NCBI GenBank assembly: GCA_019671005.1
Contig: CM033741.1
Location: forward strand, 7,316,001-7,380,000
DNA: 64,000 nucleotides
Reading direction: 5' to 3'
Source: Hibiscus mutabilis
Lineage: Eukaryota; Streptophyta; Magnoliopsida; Malvales; Malvaceae
In this document: positions 1-10,569 of the stretch, piece after piece
How positions within the stretch are numbered: position 1 is the first letter of the stretch
How the letters are laid out: each line of letters begins with the position of its first letter
The notes under the pieces: model-generated
What the model was told of the DNA's origin: nothing
Databases searched by the model: none
The model's input: the letters and a program-made list of their open reading frames with translations, nothing else
Program-made: the position numbers and the translations under genes

Positions 1-191
1 AATTGAATTTACGCAATTAACGGAAAAATGCAAAATCATCACTTTGACTTATATGAATAGCATAAAATGTGGTTTAAACATCATGCGACACTCTATACTA
101 GTATTGGGTAAATAAATACTGGTAAGGGTGTTACATTTATATTATATTTTTTAAGGTTCAACACATGACTTAATTCTAAAGTATATCATCA
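1..191. other. AT-rich spacer
   Basis: I see no coding potential, splice structure or clear repeat boundary in this stretch. Confidence 0.5.
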
Positions 192-194
192 ACG

Positions 195-268
195 ATCTCT
201 AGAGCAAGAGGTTAAAGCTCTCAGTTGACATCCTTGCCTCTCCTAGGTTATAGGTTCAAAACCCTTTA
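195..268 (+). repeat. tRNA-derived SINE-like fragment, copy 1
   Basis: The stretch contains a degenerate RNA polymerase III A-box-like segment (GAGGTTAAAGCTCTCAGTTG) followed about 35 bases later by a B-box-like GGTTCAAAACC. A related sequence occurs at 63450-63545 with the same order of blocks. This suggests a tRNA-related SINE family. No target duplication was resolved. Confidence 0.4.
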
Positions 269-588
269 AGGTGTGTTTGGTTCACGGAATGTAAGATTAC
301 TTTCAGGAATAGGATTCTCCAAATATAACATTACTTGGAATGTTACATTACATTGTTTGGTTTATTTGGCATGAATGTAAGATGACAATGTTTAATTGAG
401 GGAATATAAGATTACTTGGATGTATATTTTACCAACTTGTCCTTGTGATTTATTTTTCTTCTAATAAGTTAAAATTTTCATTCTTGTATTAGATTTTAAT
501 AAAAAAAAATCTGTTGTAAAATTCAGCTGAGACTCAACGCCAATCTGTTAACACCACTATCCTCAGCTCAAAGAGACGCCAAACACCC
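269..588. mobile_element. PIF/Harbinger-like MITE
   Basis: A 320-bp AT-rich non-coding element has imperfect terminal inverted repeats (AGGTGTGTTTGG at the left, CCAAACACCC at the right) and is flanked by the trinucleotide TTA at 266-268 and 589-591. A 3-bp TWA target and a GGGTGTTTGG terminus are typical of Tourist/Harbinger MITEs. Internally, GGAATGTAAGATTAC-like words recur. Confidence 0.5.
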
Positions 589-591
589 TTA

Positions 592-1340
592 GAATGTATC
601 ATTTTTTTCTTGGCTATAAGTTACTTTATTAATAATAAAACCACAATAGTGGTGATATACAAGAAGAAGAATTAAGCCTGAAATAAGACCCAATTCGATC
701 AAATAACAGTGCAAGAAACATATTGTCAATAATCGCCAACTTGACCTCAAAAATAAAGTAATTGAAACATTACAGTTACTGCTTGTAGCCAAACCATTCC
801 GATCTCTAAAGTATCGGACATCGAACAACCCACAACTGTCCTAGACTGAGACAACTCACAGTTTAAGAACAAAGAACCAAAATATTCACATTTTAGGAAT
901 ACACCGTGGTCACGAAACAAGTTTCAAATCATAGAATTCCAAAACACAACTAAAATACTTTTCAATTTTTGGACCATTTATTCATTTTCGATAATCCTTA
1001 AACCTACTCGTTTACCAATTTTCAGTGCTTTCTTAGCCTCCTTCAACATCACATCCTTTATAATGTAGCACTAGCATCAAAACTAATTTTATTCAGGTAG
1101 TGCCCCCTCGGCTACAAACATCATCACACCACCAAAAGATTAACCATTATTGTCCTACTCAAATCTGATTCTGTATCTAGGATCAACTTTCTCTTATTCA
1201 TCTCTCCTACAAAGCCCTAGATCGCTCTAAACTATTCCAACATCACCCAAAACGAAGGCACCAGCTGCTCACCAAATTACGAACTGGGCAAGTAACTCCA
1301 CCATAACTGCTGAAATGTAGTTCATAGCAAATTTTTCTTA
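592..1340 (-). mobile_element. Degenerate LINE-like 3' region
   Basis: On the minus strand the segment ends in an A-rich tail near 600 and, around 995-1050, encodes a short peptide with the pattern EAKKALKIGKRVGL. This resembles the conserved segment near the start of plant LINE open reading frames. No intact reading frame survives. The identification is tentative. Confidence 0.3.
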
Positions 1341-1740
1341 ATAACACGAAAGAAGTAAATCATTCAACCAAAACACTCGATCATAAATTTTATTTCTTAC
1401 AATTCATGCGATAATTATTGGGTGATGAAATCCATGAAATTTTAATAGAAAAACTTCATTTAGGAACCAAAATCCCAAGCAAAAACACACAAAAAAAAAC
1501 CATACTTAATAGTCGGTTGGAGTAAAACCAAAGAAAATCTATCTTTTCCTCTTTAATGGGCATTAGTGTCCAAAACGATGGAATTACATAATACCTCAAA
1601 AAAATGAGCGAAAATGACATTGAATTTTTTTCTTTCTTTCGGTAATACTCATTTCCTTCATCCAAACATACCTTTAGGAGCAAATTCCCCTTTCCTTTCT
1701 CCTAGGTAGAATTTGATCAAAAAAATTCTAAAGTATATTA
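1341..1740. other. AT-rich spacer, no gene seen
   Basis: Non-coding. The words around 1675-1715 (TCTCCTAGGT) resemble those near 63537, so it may include more SINE/MITE debris, but no borders could be set. Confidence 0.4.
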
Positions 1741-2366
1741 TTTTTCTTACATTAACTTTTTTTTTAATGGAAGTATCGTGTTGTAAGTTTTACAAGGAGT
1801 CCAAGGAGCCTTGGCCCTAAGAATTCAGAAAATTTATAGTAAGCCTTTTATTTCTTCTGCAAATTTTAAAAAATTCATATTAAATATTATTATTTTTTAA
1901 ATTATTTTTAGTTAAATTTCCTAAAATTTTAATTTATCCTCTTTAATTTTTTTGTCTAACAACAATTTATGTCTATATAAGTTTAAATTTTAGACAAATT
2001 AAGCCTTGTATATCAATTTTAATTTTAAATACTTAATAAATCTTTATATTTTTAAAATTCAATAAATCAACCCCTCCAAATAATCAAGACTAATCTAGAC
2101 ACGGAAAAACAAAAGGACTAAAGTGAAAAAGTCCGTAAATTTTAAGGGTCGATTCGTATATTAAATCTTTATCGTTTGATATAGATTTATAGCCAATGGA
2201 CATCTATTAATGGAAACCATTTTAATTTTCATTCGAAATTTCAGAATTTGAATTATTTATACATTCAACACAATCAACAGGAGAATACCGTGGGTTTTAG
2301 TAAATTTCCTGCAAACATCAAGTGATAGCGGCTGAATAGAATTCATCTGCTCATTTTCTGTCTTTT

Positions 2367-2482
2367 TATATGTTTTACCAATAATTTTATGCCACATGTA
2401 TTATCAATAAACAGAAATAATCAATAAAGCATTAAAAATAATCATTAATACATGTGGTATAAAATTATTGGTAAAACATATA
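2367..2482 (-). other. Long hairpin downstream of the pseudogene stop (copy A)
   Basis: Two arms of about 37 bases (2367-2403 and 2446-2482) are nearly perfect reverse complements around a 42-base AT-rich loop. It lies about 60 bases beyond the stop codon of the duplicated last exon. The equivalent in the intact gene is 5528-5639. It is probably a small MITE that predates the duplication. Confidence 0.75.
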
Positions 2483-2543
2483 AAGGGATAAAGAAATTCT
2501 GTTCGTAACGACTGGTGGTAGCCAAAGATCTCAATCTCTTTTC

Positions 2544-3185
2544 TTATCTCAACTTCCTATACAAATCTAGGAATGATCTTGAGAAGGAGAAGTCCTTGAG
2601 TTTAACTACTAAAGCAAAGATGCCATAACAAGGGATGAGCATCACTCCTATTCCTAAGTACATGAAGGAAAGGACTTAAAGAGACGAGTGTCGAATACGA
2701 ACATGTTTCAAAACTACTAGAAACATATTCGAATTCGATACCTACATTTGAATTATAAGAAACATTATACATAAAGATATTTAACAAAACACACCATAAG
2801 GGAGCGTATGAGGAAGACAAGTCGAGAAAAGGATACGGCCACCTGCAAAGAGAGGCAAGGACAGAACCAGGATTTTATGTAAGGGGTGCAAACCATCAGG
2901 AAGTTATATTAGAAATGTAGAGAGTGCAAAATTACAAAAGTTTAGATAGTGCAAAATTAGATTATCAATAAAAAATAAAAAAATGTATAAAATATAGAAA
3001 AATTTTAAATTTTTAAGAGGTGCGGTTCGTCCCTGAAGAGAGGAGTGCCGCATTATGAGAATAAAGCCCCTTCATCTAATTCATAGGCTTTACCAAAGGT
3101 TAACACCAGCATGGATGATTCATTGGAAGACAACAAATGCGCCCGTCCATAAAATGAAATATGCAATTCGAAACAAAGGGAACCG
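2544..3185 (-). pseudogene. Pseudogene fragment: exons 6-8 of Rost-like membrane protein
   Basis: On the minus strand, 3094-3185, 2795-2842 and 2544-2661 are counterparts of exons 6, 7 and 8 of the intact gene at 5714-8326, with the same lengths and phases. It is dead for three reasons. No upstream exons exist. A TGG-to-TGA change creates an in-frame stop in the exon-6 copy, in the FQW motif. The last intron has lost its AG acceptor, because about 35 bases present at 5831-5868 are missing. The exon-7 copy retains the pattern WWPYPFLDLSS, where the intact gene has [11 protein letters not shown]. The copy therefore preserves what may be the ancestral sequence there. A MITE interrupts the first of its introns. 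Confidence 0.85.
2856..3035. mobile_element. hAT-type MITE with 8-bp target duplication
   Basis: A 180-bp AT-rich element begins CAAGGACAGAACC and ends GGTTCGTCCCTG, which are imperfect inverted repeats. It is flanked by direct repeats AAGAGAGG (2848-2855 and 3036-3043). The paralogous intron at 6038-6060 contains the uninterrupted site, so the insertion boundaries are well supported. Confidence 0.85.
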
Positions 3186-3273
3186 CTGCAAGGCAAAGGT
3201 AATATTAGCTCACACACTGATACTGGAAATGAAAGGCTACTTCAACCATTTATTTTTATTTAAAGCATACGCC

Positions 3274-4259
3274 CTAGTGCCTTTTTCAATTTTTTAATGT
3301 GATTGTTACAACCAGTAACAATTATAATTATTTTGTATTTTTAAAAAAAATATATATAAATCGTATAAATTTTAGTTTACACAAATCTTTTTATTTTAGA
3401 GTTTAATTTAGGATATATGGTTTATAAATTAAGATTGTTGGATTAGATATTTAAATTTAAAAATTCAAATAGGTAGGGTTGTGCAAATTTTAATTTACAA
3501 AAAAAATTGTATCATAAAATAATTCTTTTTTTGATAATATGTATGTCCGTATTACGATTTTTGTTCGGGGTGCGAGGCTGTTCCTCCCAATAATGTCTTC
3601 TCTGAACGAATATTTTTTTTCATGTCCATGTTTGCATTACCAGTTACACATCCTTCATTGATTAAATTGCCACGCATCATACATCAATTTCTATGCTTTT
3701 CGTTAATATACATGTATCGATTTGTTTTGATTTTTATAAGGTGTCATGGTTTGTTACTCTTTAAGAATTTATATATATGTCAAAAGTTTTAGTATGATTA
3801 AATTGATATGATGTATAAATTTTGACATTAAAGTCTTTAAAATAACTCAAATTAAAATAATTTGTACATTTTGAGAATTAAATATATTATTTTAACCATT
3901 TAAAAGATAATCACATAATCTCTTGTTATTGACTTAACGCAAACGGATAAACAGATAAGTGATTATTTTGTAATTTATGATAATCAAATGGTTAAAAGAG
4001 AAAAACTTTAATAGTTAAGTGACTATTTATGTAGTTTATTTTATTTTATTTAGGGAATGTAGGGCCATTTGGATTTGATAAATAATTTTATTTTTGATAA
4101 ATAATATAATTATCACGAGCTTTGTTAAAAACCATCATAAATTTAGTTTGAAAAAAAAAATCGCATGATAATATTTTCAAAAAGAAACAAAAGAGCAAAA
4201 CTCCGCTAAATATAACAAAACCAAAAGCAAATAATAATAAAAAAAAAAAAACTAAAGAG
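3274..4259. other. AT-rich spacer, no gene seen
   Basis: Long runs of A and T, with no conserved coding or splice pattern. Confidence 0.5.
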
Positions 4260-4279
4260 CCACTAGCAATACCTTGCCC

Positions 4280-4560
4280 ATGAGAAAAGAATCAGCCTTC
4301 AGCGTCCTCATGCAGGCGGATTCGGACTGCAGAAACTTCACCAGTCAGCTCCGGACCGCCCTGGTTTACCTCCAAACACCGCGATTGTTCCTCGTTGACT
4401 AAAGAAACTAACGTAGGCGGAGGACTCAAGGATGTAGAAGTTTCCATAGGTCTTTCACGGCCTAAAGCAGCTAATCTATTCGCAACATCATTCCGTTTTC
4501 GACGAACATGACGAACCACCGTACTCCAATACCTCTGCAAAGCTCAAAAACCGACTCATG
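4280..4560 (-). pseudogene. LINE-type RNase H C-terminal fragment
   Basis: The minus-strand frame (4292-4540) contains HVRRKRNDVANRLAALGR. This matches the end of the plant RNase H-like domain (H-x-x-R-x-x-N-x-x-A-D-x-L-A) found in non-LTR retrotransposon polyproteins. The rest of the polyprotein is absent. Base composition is much richer in GC than the surroundings. An A-rich stretch on the plus strand follows at about 4230-4250. Confidence 0.5.
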
Positions 4561-4739
4561 ATTTAATTTTATTTTAAATTTTTATACTTTTAAGGTTCAA
4601 CGCATGATTTGATTCTAAAGTACATCATTCTGACATTTTTTTCTTACATTAACTTTTTTTTAATGGAAGTATCACATGGTACGTTTTAATGGACGTTACT
4701 AACTATTTTTTTAAACGGTGTTAGTAATGATAGAGATTA

Positions 4740-4935
4740 ATCACAGGAGGAACCTAACATAATAGAAATTTTTTATTTTTTTAGTACTTTTATTTATGTT
4801 TAACACTAAAAAATTTAAATTTTAGAATTATGGTTTAAGGAATTAGATGTAAGGTGTATATTTTAAGGTTAAAATTTAAATTTTTAGTGTTGAGACATAA
4901 AAAACAAAAAAGAACATTAAGTTTTTGTTCATTGA
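4740..4935. repeat. Inverted-repeat element, TTTTAGTGTTG family, copy 1
   Basis: The segment has ends of the type AACACTAAAAAATTTAAA and TTTAAATTTTTAGTGTTG and is present only in duplicate copy B, so it was probably inserted after the duplication. Related sequences lie near 10395-10565, 19470-19620 and 32395-32600. Confidence 0.45.
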
Positions 4936-5527
4936 ACAAGGTCTGAGGAGCCTTGGCCCTAATAATTCAGAAAATTCATCATAAACCCTTTATTTTTCTG
5001 AAAATTTAAATTTAACCCCCAAATTTTTAAAAATTTATTATTGAACAATAATATTTTTAAATATTTTTAATTAAATTCTCTAAAATTTTAATTTAACCCC
5101 TTCAATTTTCGGTCTGATAACAATTTCGATCTATATAAATTCAAATCATAGATAATTAAGTATTGTCCATCAATTTTGAATTTAAATACTTAATAAACTT
5201 TTATAATTTAGAAGTTCAATAATTTAATCCCTCCCGATATTCAAGAGTAATCTAGATACAAAAAAAATATAAAAGGACTAAAGTGAAAAGACCAATATAT
5301 TTTAAGGGTCAATTCGTATATTAAGTCTTTATCGTTTGATATAGATTCATAGCCAATGGACATCAAATGGAAACCATTTTAAGTTTCATTCGAAATTTCA
5401 GAATCTGGATTATTTATAGATTCAACATAATCAATACGAGAATACAATGGGTTTTAAGTAAATTTCCTGCAAATATCAAGTGGTAGCGGCCGAAAAAAAT
5501 TCGTATCCCATTTTTGTGCACATTTAT

Positions 5528-5639
5528 ATGTCTCATCAATAATTTTATGTTACATGTATTATTAATAAAAAATAAATAGTCAATAAAGTATTGAAAAATA
5601 ACTATTAATATACATGACATAAAATCATTGATGAGACAT
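5528..5639 (-). other. Long hairpin in presumed 3' UTR of the membrane-protein gene
   Basis: Arms 5528-5561 and 5606-5639 pair almost perfectly. The structure begins about 75 bases after the stop codon at 5714 on the minus strand and is therefore probably transcribed. Compared with copy A, both arms differ at matching positions, so pairing is kept. Confidence 0.7.
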
Positions 5640-5713
5640 AAGGGACACAAAAAAATAGTAGACAAATTATGTTCGTAATGGCTGGTGTTAGCCAAAGATC
5701 TCAAACTCTTTTC

Positions 5714-8326
5714 TCATCTCAACTTCCTATACAAATCTGGGAATGATCTTGAAAAGGAGAAGTCCTTGAGTTTAACTACTAAAGCAAAGATGCCATAACA
5801 AGGGATGAGCATCACTCCTATTCCTAAGTACCTGTTCAGTTCCCGATCGCAAAACAGTCAGCTCGTTAAAGGAAAGGACTTCAACGAGTGTCAGATACGA
5901 GCATGTTTTCTATACAAGCATGCACCTGCTACAAACATACTCGCATCTGACACTTACATTTATACATAAAGATATTTAACAAAGCATACCATAAGGGAGA
6001 GTACGAGGAAGATAAGTCTAGAAACGAATACGGCCAACTGCAAAGAGAGGGGTGCCACATTATGAGAATAAAGCCCTTCATGTAGTAGATAAAACTGTAT
6101 AAGCACAAATATAGGCTTTACCAAAGGTTAACACAAGCATGGATGATCCATTGGAAGACAACAAATGCGTCCGTCCATAAAACGAAATATGCAATTCGAA
6201 ACAAAGGGAACCGCTGCAACGCAAAGGTAATAATATTAGCTCACCCGCTGATACTGGACATCAAAGGCTACTTCAACCATTTATTTTTCTTTAAAGTATA
6301 CACGCTCGACTATGGGAATATCATCCTCCGAAGACCCTCGAAATCTTGGGGGGACTTTAACATACCAGTGAAGGACACATATCCGTATGCAACACTTGTA
6401 TTCGGTTTTGAATAACATAACTTACCATGCAATTCAAAATGGTATCACCAACTAGGAATACAGCATTGATTGAGTGCATAGAGATAATCATCTGCAGTTG
6501 AGACTATGGTTCATAAATCCCAGATAAAAGGAAAATAAATATAAAAACAGTAAATCGAATAATTGAAACACATCAGTCTTCCATGTCTTATGTTCGGCAC
6601 ATTTTCGAACATGACAGAGCATGGTGGACACCATTATAATTCAGACAAGAGCAAAGGGGTTGATCATATAAACAGAAACAGATGTTCCAAATAAAAACAG
6701 CAGAATAAAACCTCAGAAAAAATTAGAGTTTGTAGCATCAGACTTACAAAATTCAAGCCGCTGCCTTTGGGTGTTAGGAATGGATAAATAATGAGCCAAA
6801 ATACTGTATCTGTCAGCATTACTGTACCTGCACAAATCTATTGGGAGACACCAAAAAAAAGGGTTAAAATAAATTAAAATTTGATCTCATATTATCAATT
6901 CATAGTATAAATCCGACAGCAGATTGCTACATTGCTTTGGATTTTCATATTTGGAAATGAGTACAGAGATATAACACATCAAAGATTCTCCAAATATGCA
7001 AAAAACTTGGAGAAAAATGAATACACCTATATCGGATGATCACACCCGAGTCTGAGTAACATATAAAGATGTCACTAGACAGCTGCTAATACTTTCTGTT
7101 CCAGAAATTGTCTGATTTTTTTTCTTCAAGATATGTGGTAACAGCAAACAGAAGTACACAGCCATGTTACTCAAACTCGGGATTGTGAGTGCTAGATACG
7201 GGTACATGTTCAACTCGGTATGCACCTTTTTTCCTCCAAAATTTCCATATTGAAGAATTCTTGGAAGATCATATCCCGATACTCGTGTCCAGATATGTGT
7301 TAGATACGAATGTCAACCTACCTGATAAATAATTTGAAACGCATACATACAAGGACCTGCGACCAGAGGATGATAGGTAGCTTCATGGGGATCATAATGT
7401 TTGGACTGGTTGGATGATACATCTGCGATTTCACCAATGGTGGGAGGTACGTAGGTGCCTTGCTCGGAATCTAAACTTACGTGATCAGCCCGATAGCCAC
7501 CAGTTTTTCTGCAGTGCTTTCGACATCCGTATATGGAGACTGCGGATCCAAACTACAATTTTAGTTGAGAATATCAGTAAATTATACAAAAGGTTATCCT
7601 AGTTACTTGGAACAAAATATAGATGATACAAAAGCTTAAGTAACATAGCAAGAGACATACCCCAAAGTAGATAGTGACCAAAGTAAATGTCCATCTGTTC
7701 AGGAATAAACACGAATCGATTATAATAAACACAGAGCAAACATTACGCAACGATGAAGATCAATTCGAAAGCCAGTCATACAGGTAGCACCTTGAATGAC
7801 AGTAACTCATGTGGTAATATGGTCTTAAAGATCCTCCAAATATATGAAATGAAATAAAACTAGAAAAACCTAACACATACCCATACCAGACACAAAAGCC
7901 TAATTCCAAATAACAGAGAGGAACAATATATAACGAACCATCGTCGAGTTGTAGAAATGCTATTCAAATTCTTTAAATCAAGCTTAGTAGATGTGTTACT
8001 CACTGAGTGTAGAAGTAAAATATGCCACCTCCTTCAATGACAACATTGGCAATAAGTAACACCAAAAGCATGGAGAAAGCAAATACTCTAAAACCAAGCA
8101 GCCAAGCAGGGTGAATGGCTTCAAGACATGTATTCCAAGTTTCATCCTCGTATAACAGCCCCGTAGGTTCCTTCCAATTTTCTCTCCTTTGATGTTCTGA
8201 TCTTTTCCGGCCTTCGAACTTCCAGATTACAATAGCTGCCACAACCATGGAGACTAAGATGAACAGTGCACAGAGTGCAAATCTCCAGTTCAACCAGTAG
8301 CTTAAGGTTGTGGTATCGGCAGTCAT
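5714..8326 (-). CDS. Rost-like multi-pass transmembrane protein (AT1G10660/AT1G70505 family)
   Basis: I join eight coding exons on the minus strand: 8004-8326, 7661-7694, 7322-7552, 6748-6837, 6426-6491, 6122-6213, 5990-6037 and 5714-5831. Together they give 1002 bp and 333 residues, with GT-AG introns and phases that all fit. The product belongs to a plant family of multi-pass membrane proteins, which I believe is related to animal Rolling stone; its biochemical function is unknown. Visible features are [13 protein letters not shown] at the N-terminus, hydrophobic helices near residues 15-37 and 75-105, the [12 protein letters not shown] segment built across the 34-bp microexon 2, [35 protein letters not shown] and a final IPCYGIFAL helix. 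The start is the first ATG after a 5'-UTR intron. Introns hold MITEs. A partial copy lies downstream at 2544-3185. The acceptor of exon 4 (AATAG at 6838-6842) was chosen to keep the frame. Confidence 0.9.
6957..7063 (-). mobile_element. CTATGTTRCTY intronic MITE, copy in membrane-protein intron 3 (reverse)
   Basis: In reverse orientation it reads ATGTTACTCAGACTCGGGTG at one end. It lies wholly inside intron 3 (6838-7321) and shares this intron with a forward copy at 7164-7316. Confidence 0.6.
7164..7316 (+). mobile_element. CTATGTTRCTY intronic MITE, membrane-protein intron 3 (forward)
   Basis: It begins ATGTTACTCAAACTCGGG and contains the family core GATCATATCCCGATACTCGTG. It lies entirely within intron 3. 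Confidence 0.65.
7599..7648. mobile_element. Possible miniature derivative of the intronic MITE in intron 2
   Basis: A 50-bp block has CTAGTTACTTGG at the left and AAGTAACATAG at the right, which are the family termini with almost no interior. It lies in the short intron 2 (7553-7660). Confidence 0.35.
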
Positions 8327-8375
8327 GTTGGACTGCCTAGTAATTGTGAGGGTCCTGTTAAGAAACTCAAGAAAT

Positions 8376-8427
8376 CTATGTTATTCCGACATAGGTGTAA
8401 GAAAACGGAAGAGTTGGAGTAACATAG
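8376..8427. mobile_element. 52-bp miniature of the CTATGTTRCTY element in the leader intron
   Basis: It reads CTATGTTATTCCGAC at one end and GTTGGAGTAACATAG at the other, which are inverted repeats separated by only about 20 bases. It appears to be an internally deleted derivative of the family found in neighbouring introns. Confidence 0.55.
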
Positions 8428-8624
8428 CAATAAATAACTCCCTACTTTGTCCATTGACACGTATTTTCTTGATTAACATTCAATGGACAATGTTAAGACA
8501 ATAAATGAATAATAATTAAACTTAACTAACGACCAACCGTAAAACTCCAAAAAGGGTAATCCTTAAAGCTAAGAAGAAACTAGAACAAACTCTGTAAATT
8601 GTTGTTATAAGAGCAAAAATAATA

Positions 8625-8878
8625 CTCCTTCTCTCATAAAAACGGTCCCTTATTAATTTTTTGGTCAATTTTTTTTAACTTTAACTCTTCATTATTTAAA
8701 ATTTATTATTGATAAAAATATAAAAAATATATTTTAAAAATTTTCAATCAAGAAACTTTAAAATATATATTTTATAAAATTTATTTTTTTTAAAATATTT
8801 ATAATAATTATGATCAAAATTTAAAAATTTAACTTTTAAAAGTCAACAAAAAAAATATTTTGAGTGGAACAGAAGAAG
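8625..8878. mobile_element. Stowaway-like MITE (TA target)
   Basis: A 254-bp very AT-rich element starts CTCCTTCTCTCAT and ends TGGAACAGAAGAAG. It is flanked by TA at 8623-8624 and 8879-8880. These are hallmarks of Stowaway (Tc1/Mariner) MITEs. It sits in the leader intron of the membrane-protein gene. Confidence 0.6.
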
Positions 8879-9233
8879 TAATAAAAAGAAAAAGCAGAGT
8901 TTCAGTAGAGTTTACCTTTTCGGTTCTGGTTTCTTCAATTCGTTGTTTATGGTTGCAGAAGAAGAAACCGGATGGATTTGGTTTGATTGGAGGGTGAACT
9001 GTCAGGTGAAACCGGTCAGACTTTTGTTAGAAGTTTGAGGAAGAAAAGTGAATCACGAGACTGCGTGTGTGGTGAAACAGAGAATAGGAACAGCGTTTTA
9101 CGTTTCCCAACCGCCTTAACTCCCAACTACAACGTTGTACATGCATAAATACAACATTTGAGTTGTCGTTCATTCACGGAACCAAATTACTCTGGTTTCA
9201 ATTATTTTGGGTTTAAAATATGAGTTTAAATTT

Positions 9234-9475
9234 AATACACAGGCTGTGTAAAATAAATTTTATACAAGCCTGTCTATTTTTACTATAAATCAAAATCAAA
9301 ATTAAACCTAAACTCTACAAAATTAAACCCAAACCCTAAACCCTAAATGTTAAATACTAATCTTAAATTCTAAACCCTACAACCTAAACCCCTAAACTCT
9401 AAACCCTAAACTAAATCCCTAACCCCTAAAACTAAAAGGTCTGTGTAAACTAAAATTTACAGAGACTGTGTATTG
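9234..9475. mobile_element. MITE with telomere-like interior, copy 1
   Basis: The inverted ends are AATACACAGGCTGTGTAAA and ACAGAGACTGTGTATTG. The interior is a degenerate run of CCCTAAA-like words (about 9318-9430). A second copy with the same organisation is at 12658-12872, so the telomere-like sequence belongs to the element, not to an ancient chromosome end. Confidence 0.6.
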
Positions 9476-9496
9476 AAATTTTTCTCTTAAAATAAA

Positions 9497-9830
9497 GGGA
9501 ATATATTCTATGTATATGGTAAAACAAAAAGGTTTTATAAATGCTTTGATATTACGATTTAAAGATTTTATTTGAATTTAAGGTTTAAGGATTTAGGATT
9601 AGAAATTTAGAATATAGGGTTTAGAGGTTATGATAATATTGTTATGGATTTAGATTTTAACATATAAACATTAAGTTTTAACCATAAATCTTAAATTCAA
9701 ACCATAACCAACAAATTCAAAAATCATAAACTTAAACTCCTAAACCTCAAACGGAATCCCTAAACACTCAAATCAAAGTATTTGTGAAAACTTTTTATTT
9801 TTACCGCTAGAACATAGAATAATTACCTTA
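9497..9830. mobile_element. Fold-back element with about 50-bp inverted ends
   Basis: The left segment, from TATTCTATGTATATGG to AATGCTTTGAT, is inverted at the right end (ATCAAAGTATTTGTG to AACATAGAATAATTAC). The interior again has GTTTAGGGTTT-like words in both orientations, so the element could fold on itself over most of its length. Confidence 0.5.
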
Positions 9831-10394
9831 AAATAAATAAATAAATAAATAAGAAAAATGATTTGGTGCATTGACGGTAAAAAACAAAGTTTTTCACAAT
9901 ATGTATTTTTAGAGTTTAGGGTTACGGTTAGAATTTCATGGTTTAGGATTAGCTTTTAAGGTTTAGAATTAAGGGTGATTTTTAGTGTATAAAATTAAGT
10001 GCTCCTAAAATGACATGTAACATCATTTAAAACTCACTTGTAAAAAGAAAAAATTCACTAGCACTGTATCAAACCAAATAATTAATATCTTATCTACAAA
10101 TCGTTTGTGATCATAATATACAATCCGAAATATAAAGAAATCAAACAACATTAAACATCTAATTTTACTGCTATCATGTATATAACGAAGCTAATGTCAA
10201 AATAAATTAAAAGTGAAACCACAATAAATAATCTCGTTTATTTTGAGATAAAACAACATATTTAGTTTCAAAATATAATGATTTTTTTTCAATTTAAATT
10301 CTGAGTTTTTTCAATCCACGTTAATCATTGAATTTAGATTTTTGGTCAAAAGTAAAAATAGAGATCTCATGCCCCTCATTGTGCCCTCGTTGAT
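9831..10394. other. AT-rich spacer with an (AAAT)n run
   Basis: A short AAAT microsatellite lies at about 9831-9851. The following 180 bases repeat words from the neighbouring fold-back element. No gene was seen. Confidence 0.4.
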
Positions 10395-10565
10395 GATCCA
10401 CGCTAAAAATTAAGTTTATAGTTTATGATTATAATATTTAAAATTAGAGTGTAATTTTTAAGGTTTATAGTTTAGTATTTAGAACTTAGAGTTAGAACTT
10501 ATAATTTAATTTTTAGTGTTAGGGTATGAAAACAGTATCATAAAGGGTATAGAAGTTTTGTTCCC
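10395..10565. repeat. TTTTAGTGTTG family element, copy 2
   Basis: It starts near ACGCTAAAAATTAAG and ends near TTTTTAGTGTTAGGG, with GTTTATAGTTTAG-type words inside. It matches the organisation of the copies at 4740, 19470 and 32395. Confidence 0.45.
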
Positions 10566-10569
10566 AAAG

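Larger units (their letters stand above)
1741..3273. repeat. Partial tandem duplicate of the 3' end of the membrane-protein gene (copy A)
   Basis: This block aligns with 4641-6301, which holds exons 6-8 and the 3' flank of the downstream intact gene. Shared landmarks include the GGAGCCTTGGCCCTAA motif, the 3' hairpin, three exons of identical length (92, 48 and 118 bp) and the intron sequence up to about 3273/6301. The duplication breakpoint lies inside intron 5, so exons 1-5 were never included or have been lost. Copy B carries about 250 extra bases at 4690-4935. Copy A carries a MITE at 2856-3035. Confidence 0.85.
8327..9100 (-). other. 5' UTR exons and leader intron of the membrane-protein gene
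   Basis: On the minus strand an AAAAG|GTAAAC donor at 8915/8916 and a TTAACAG acceptor at 8355-8361 define a 561-bp leader intron (8355-8915). The upstream non-coding exon would run from roughly 9100 to 8916. The transcription start was not located. The intron contains a Stowaway MITE and a 52-bp miniature repeat. Confidence 0.6.

Noticed and set aside
9318..9430. Interstitial telomere or chromosome-end scar
   Set aside because: The CCCTAAA words are degenerate and lie inside an inverted-repeat element that has a second copy at 12658.
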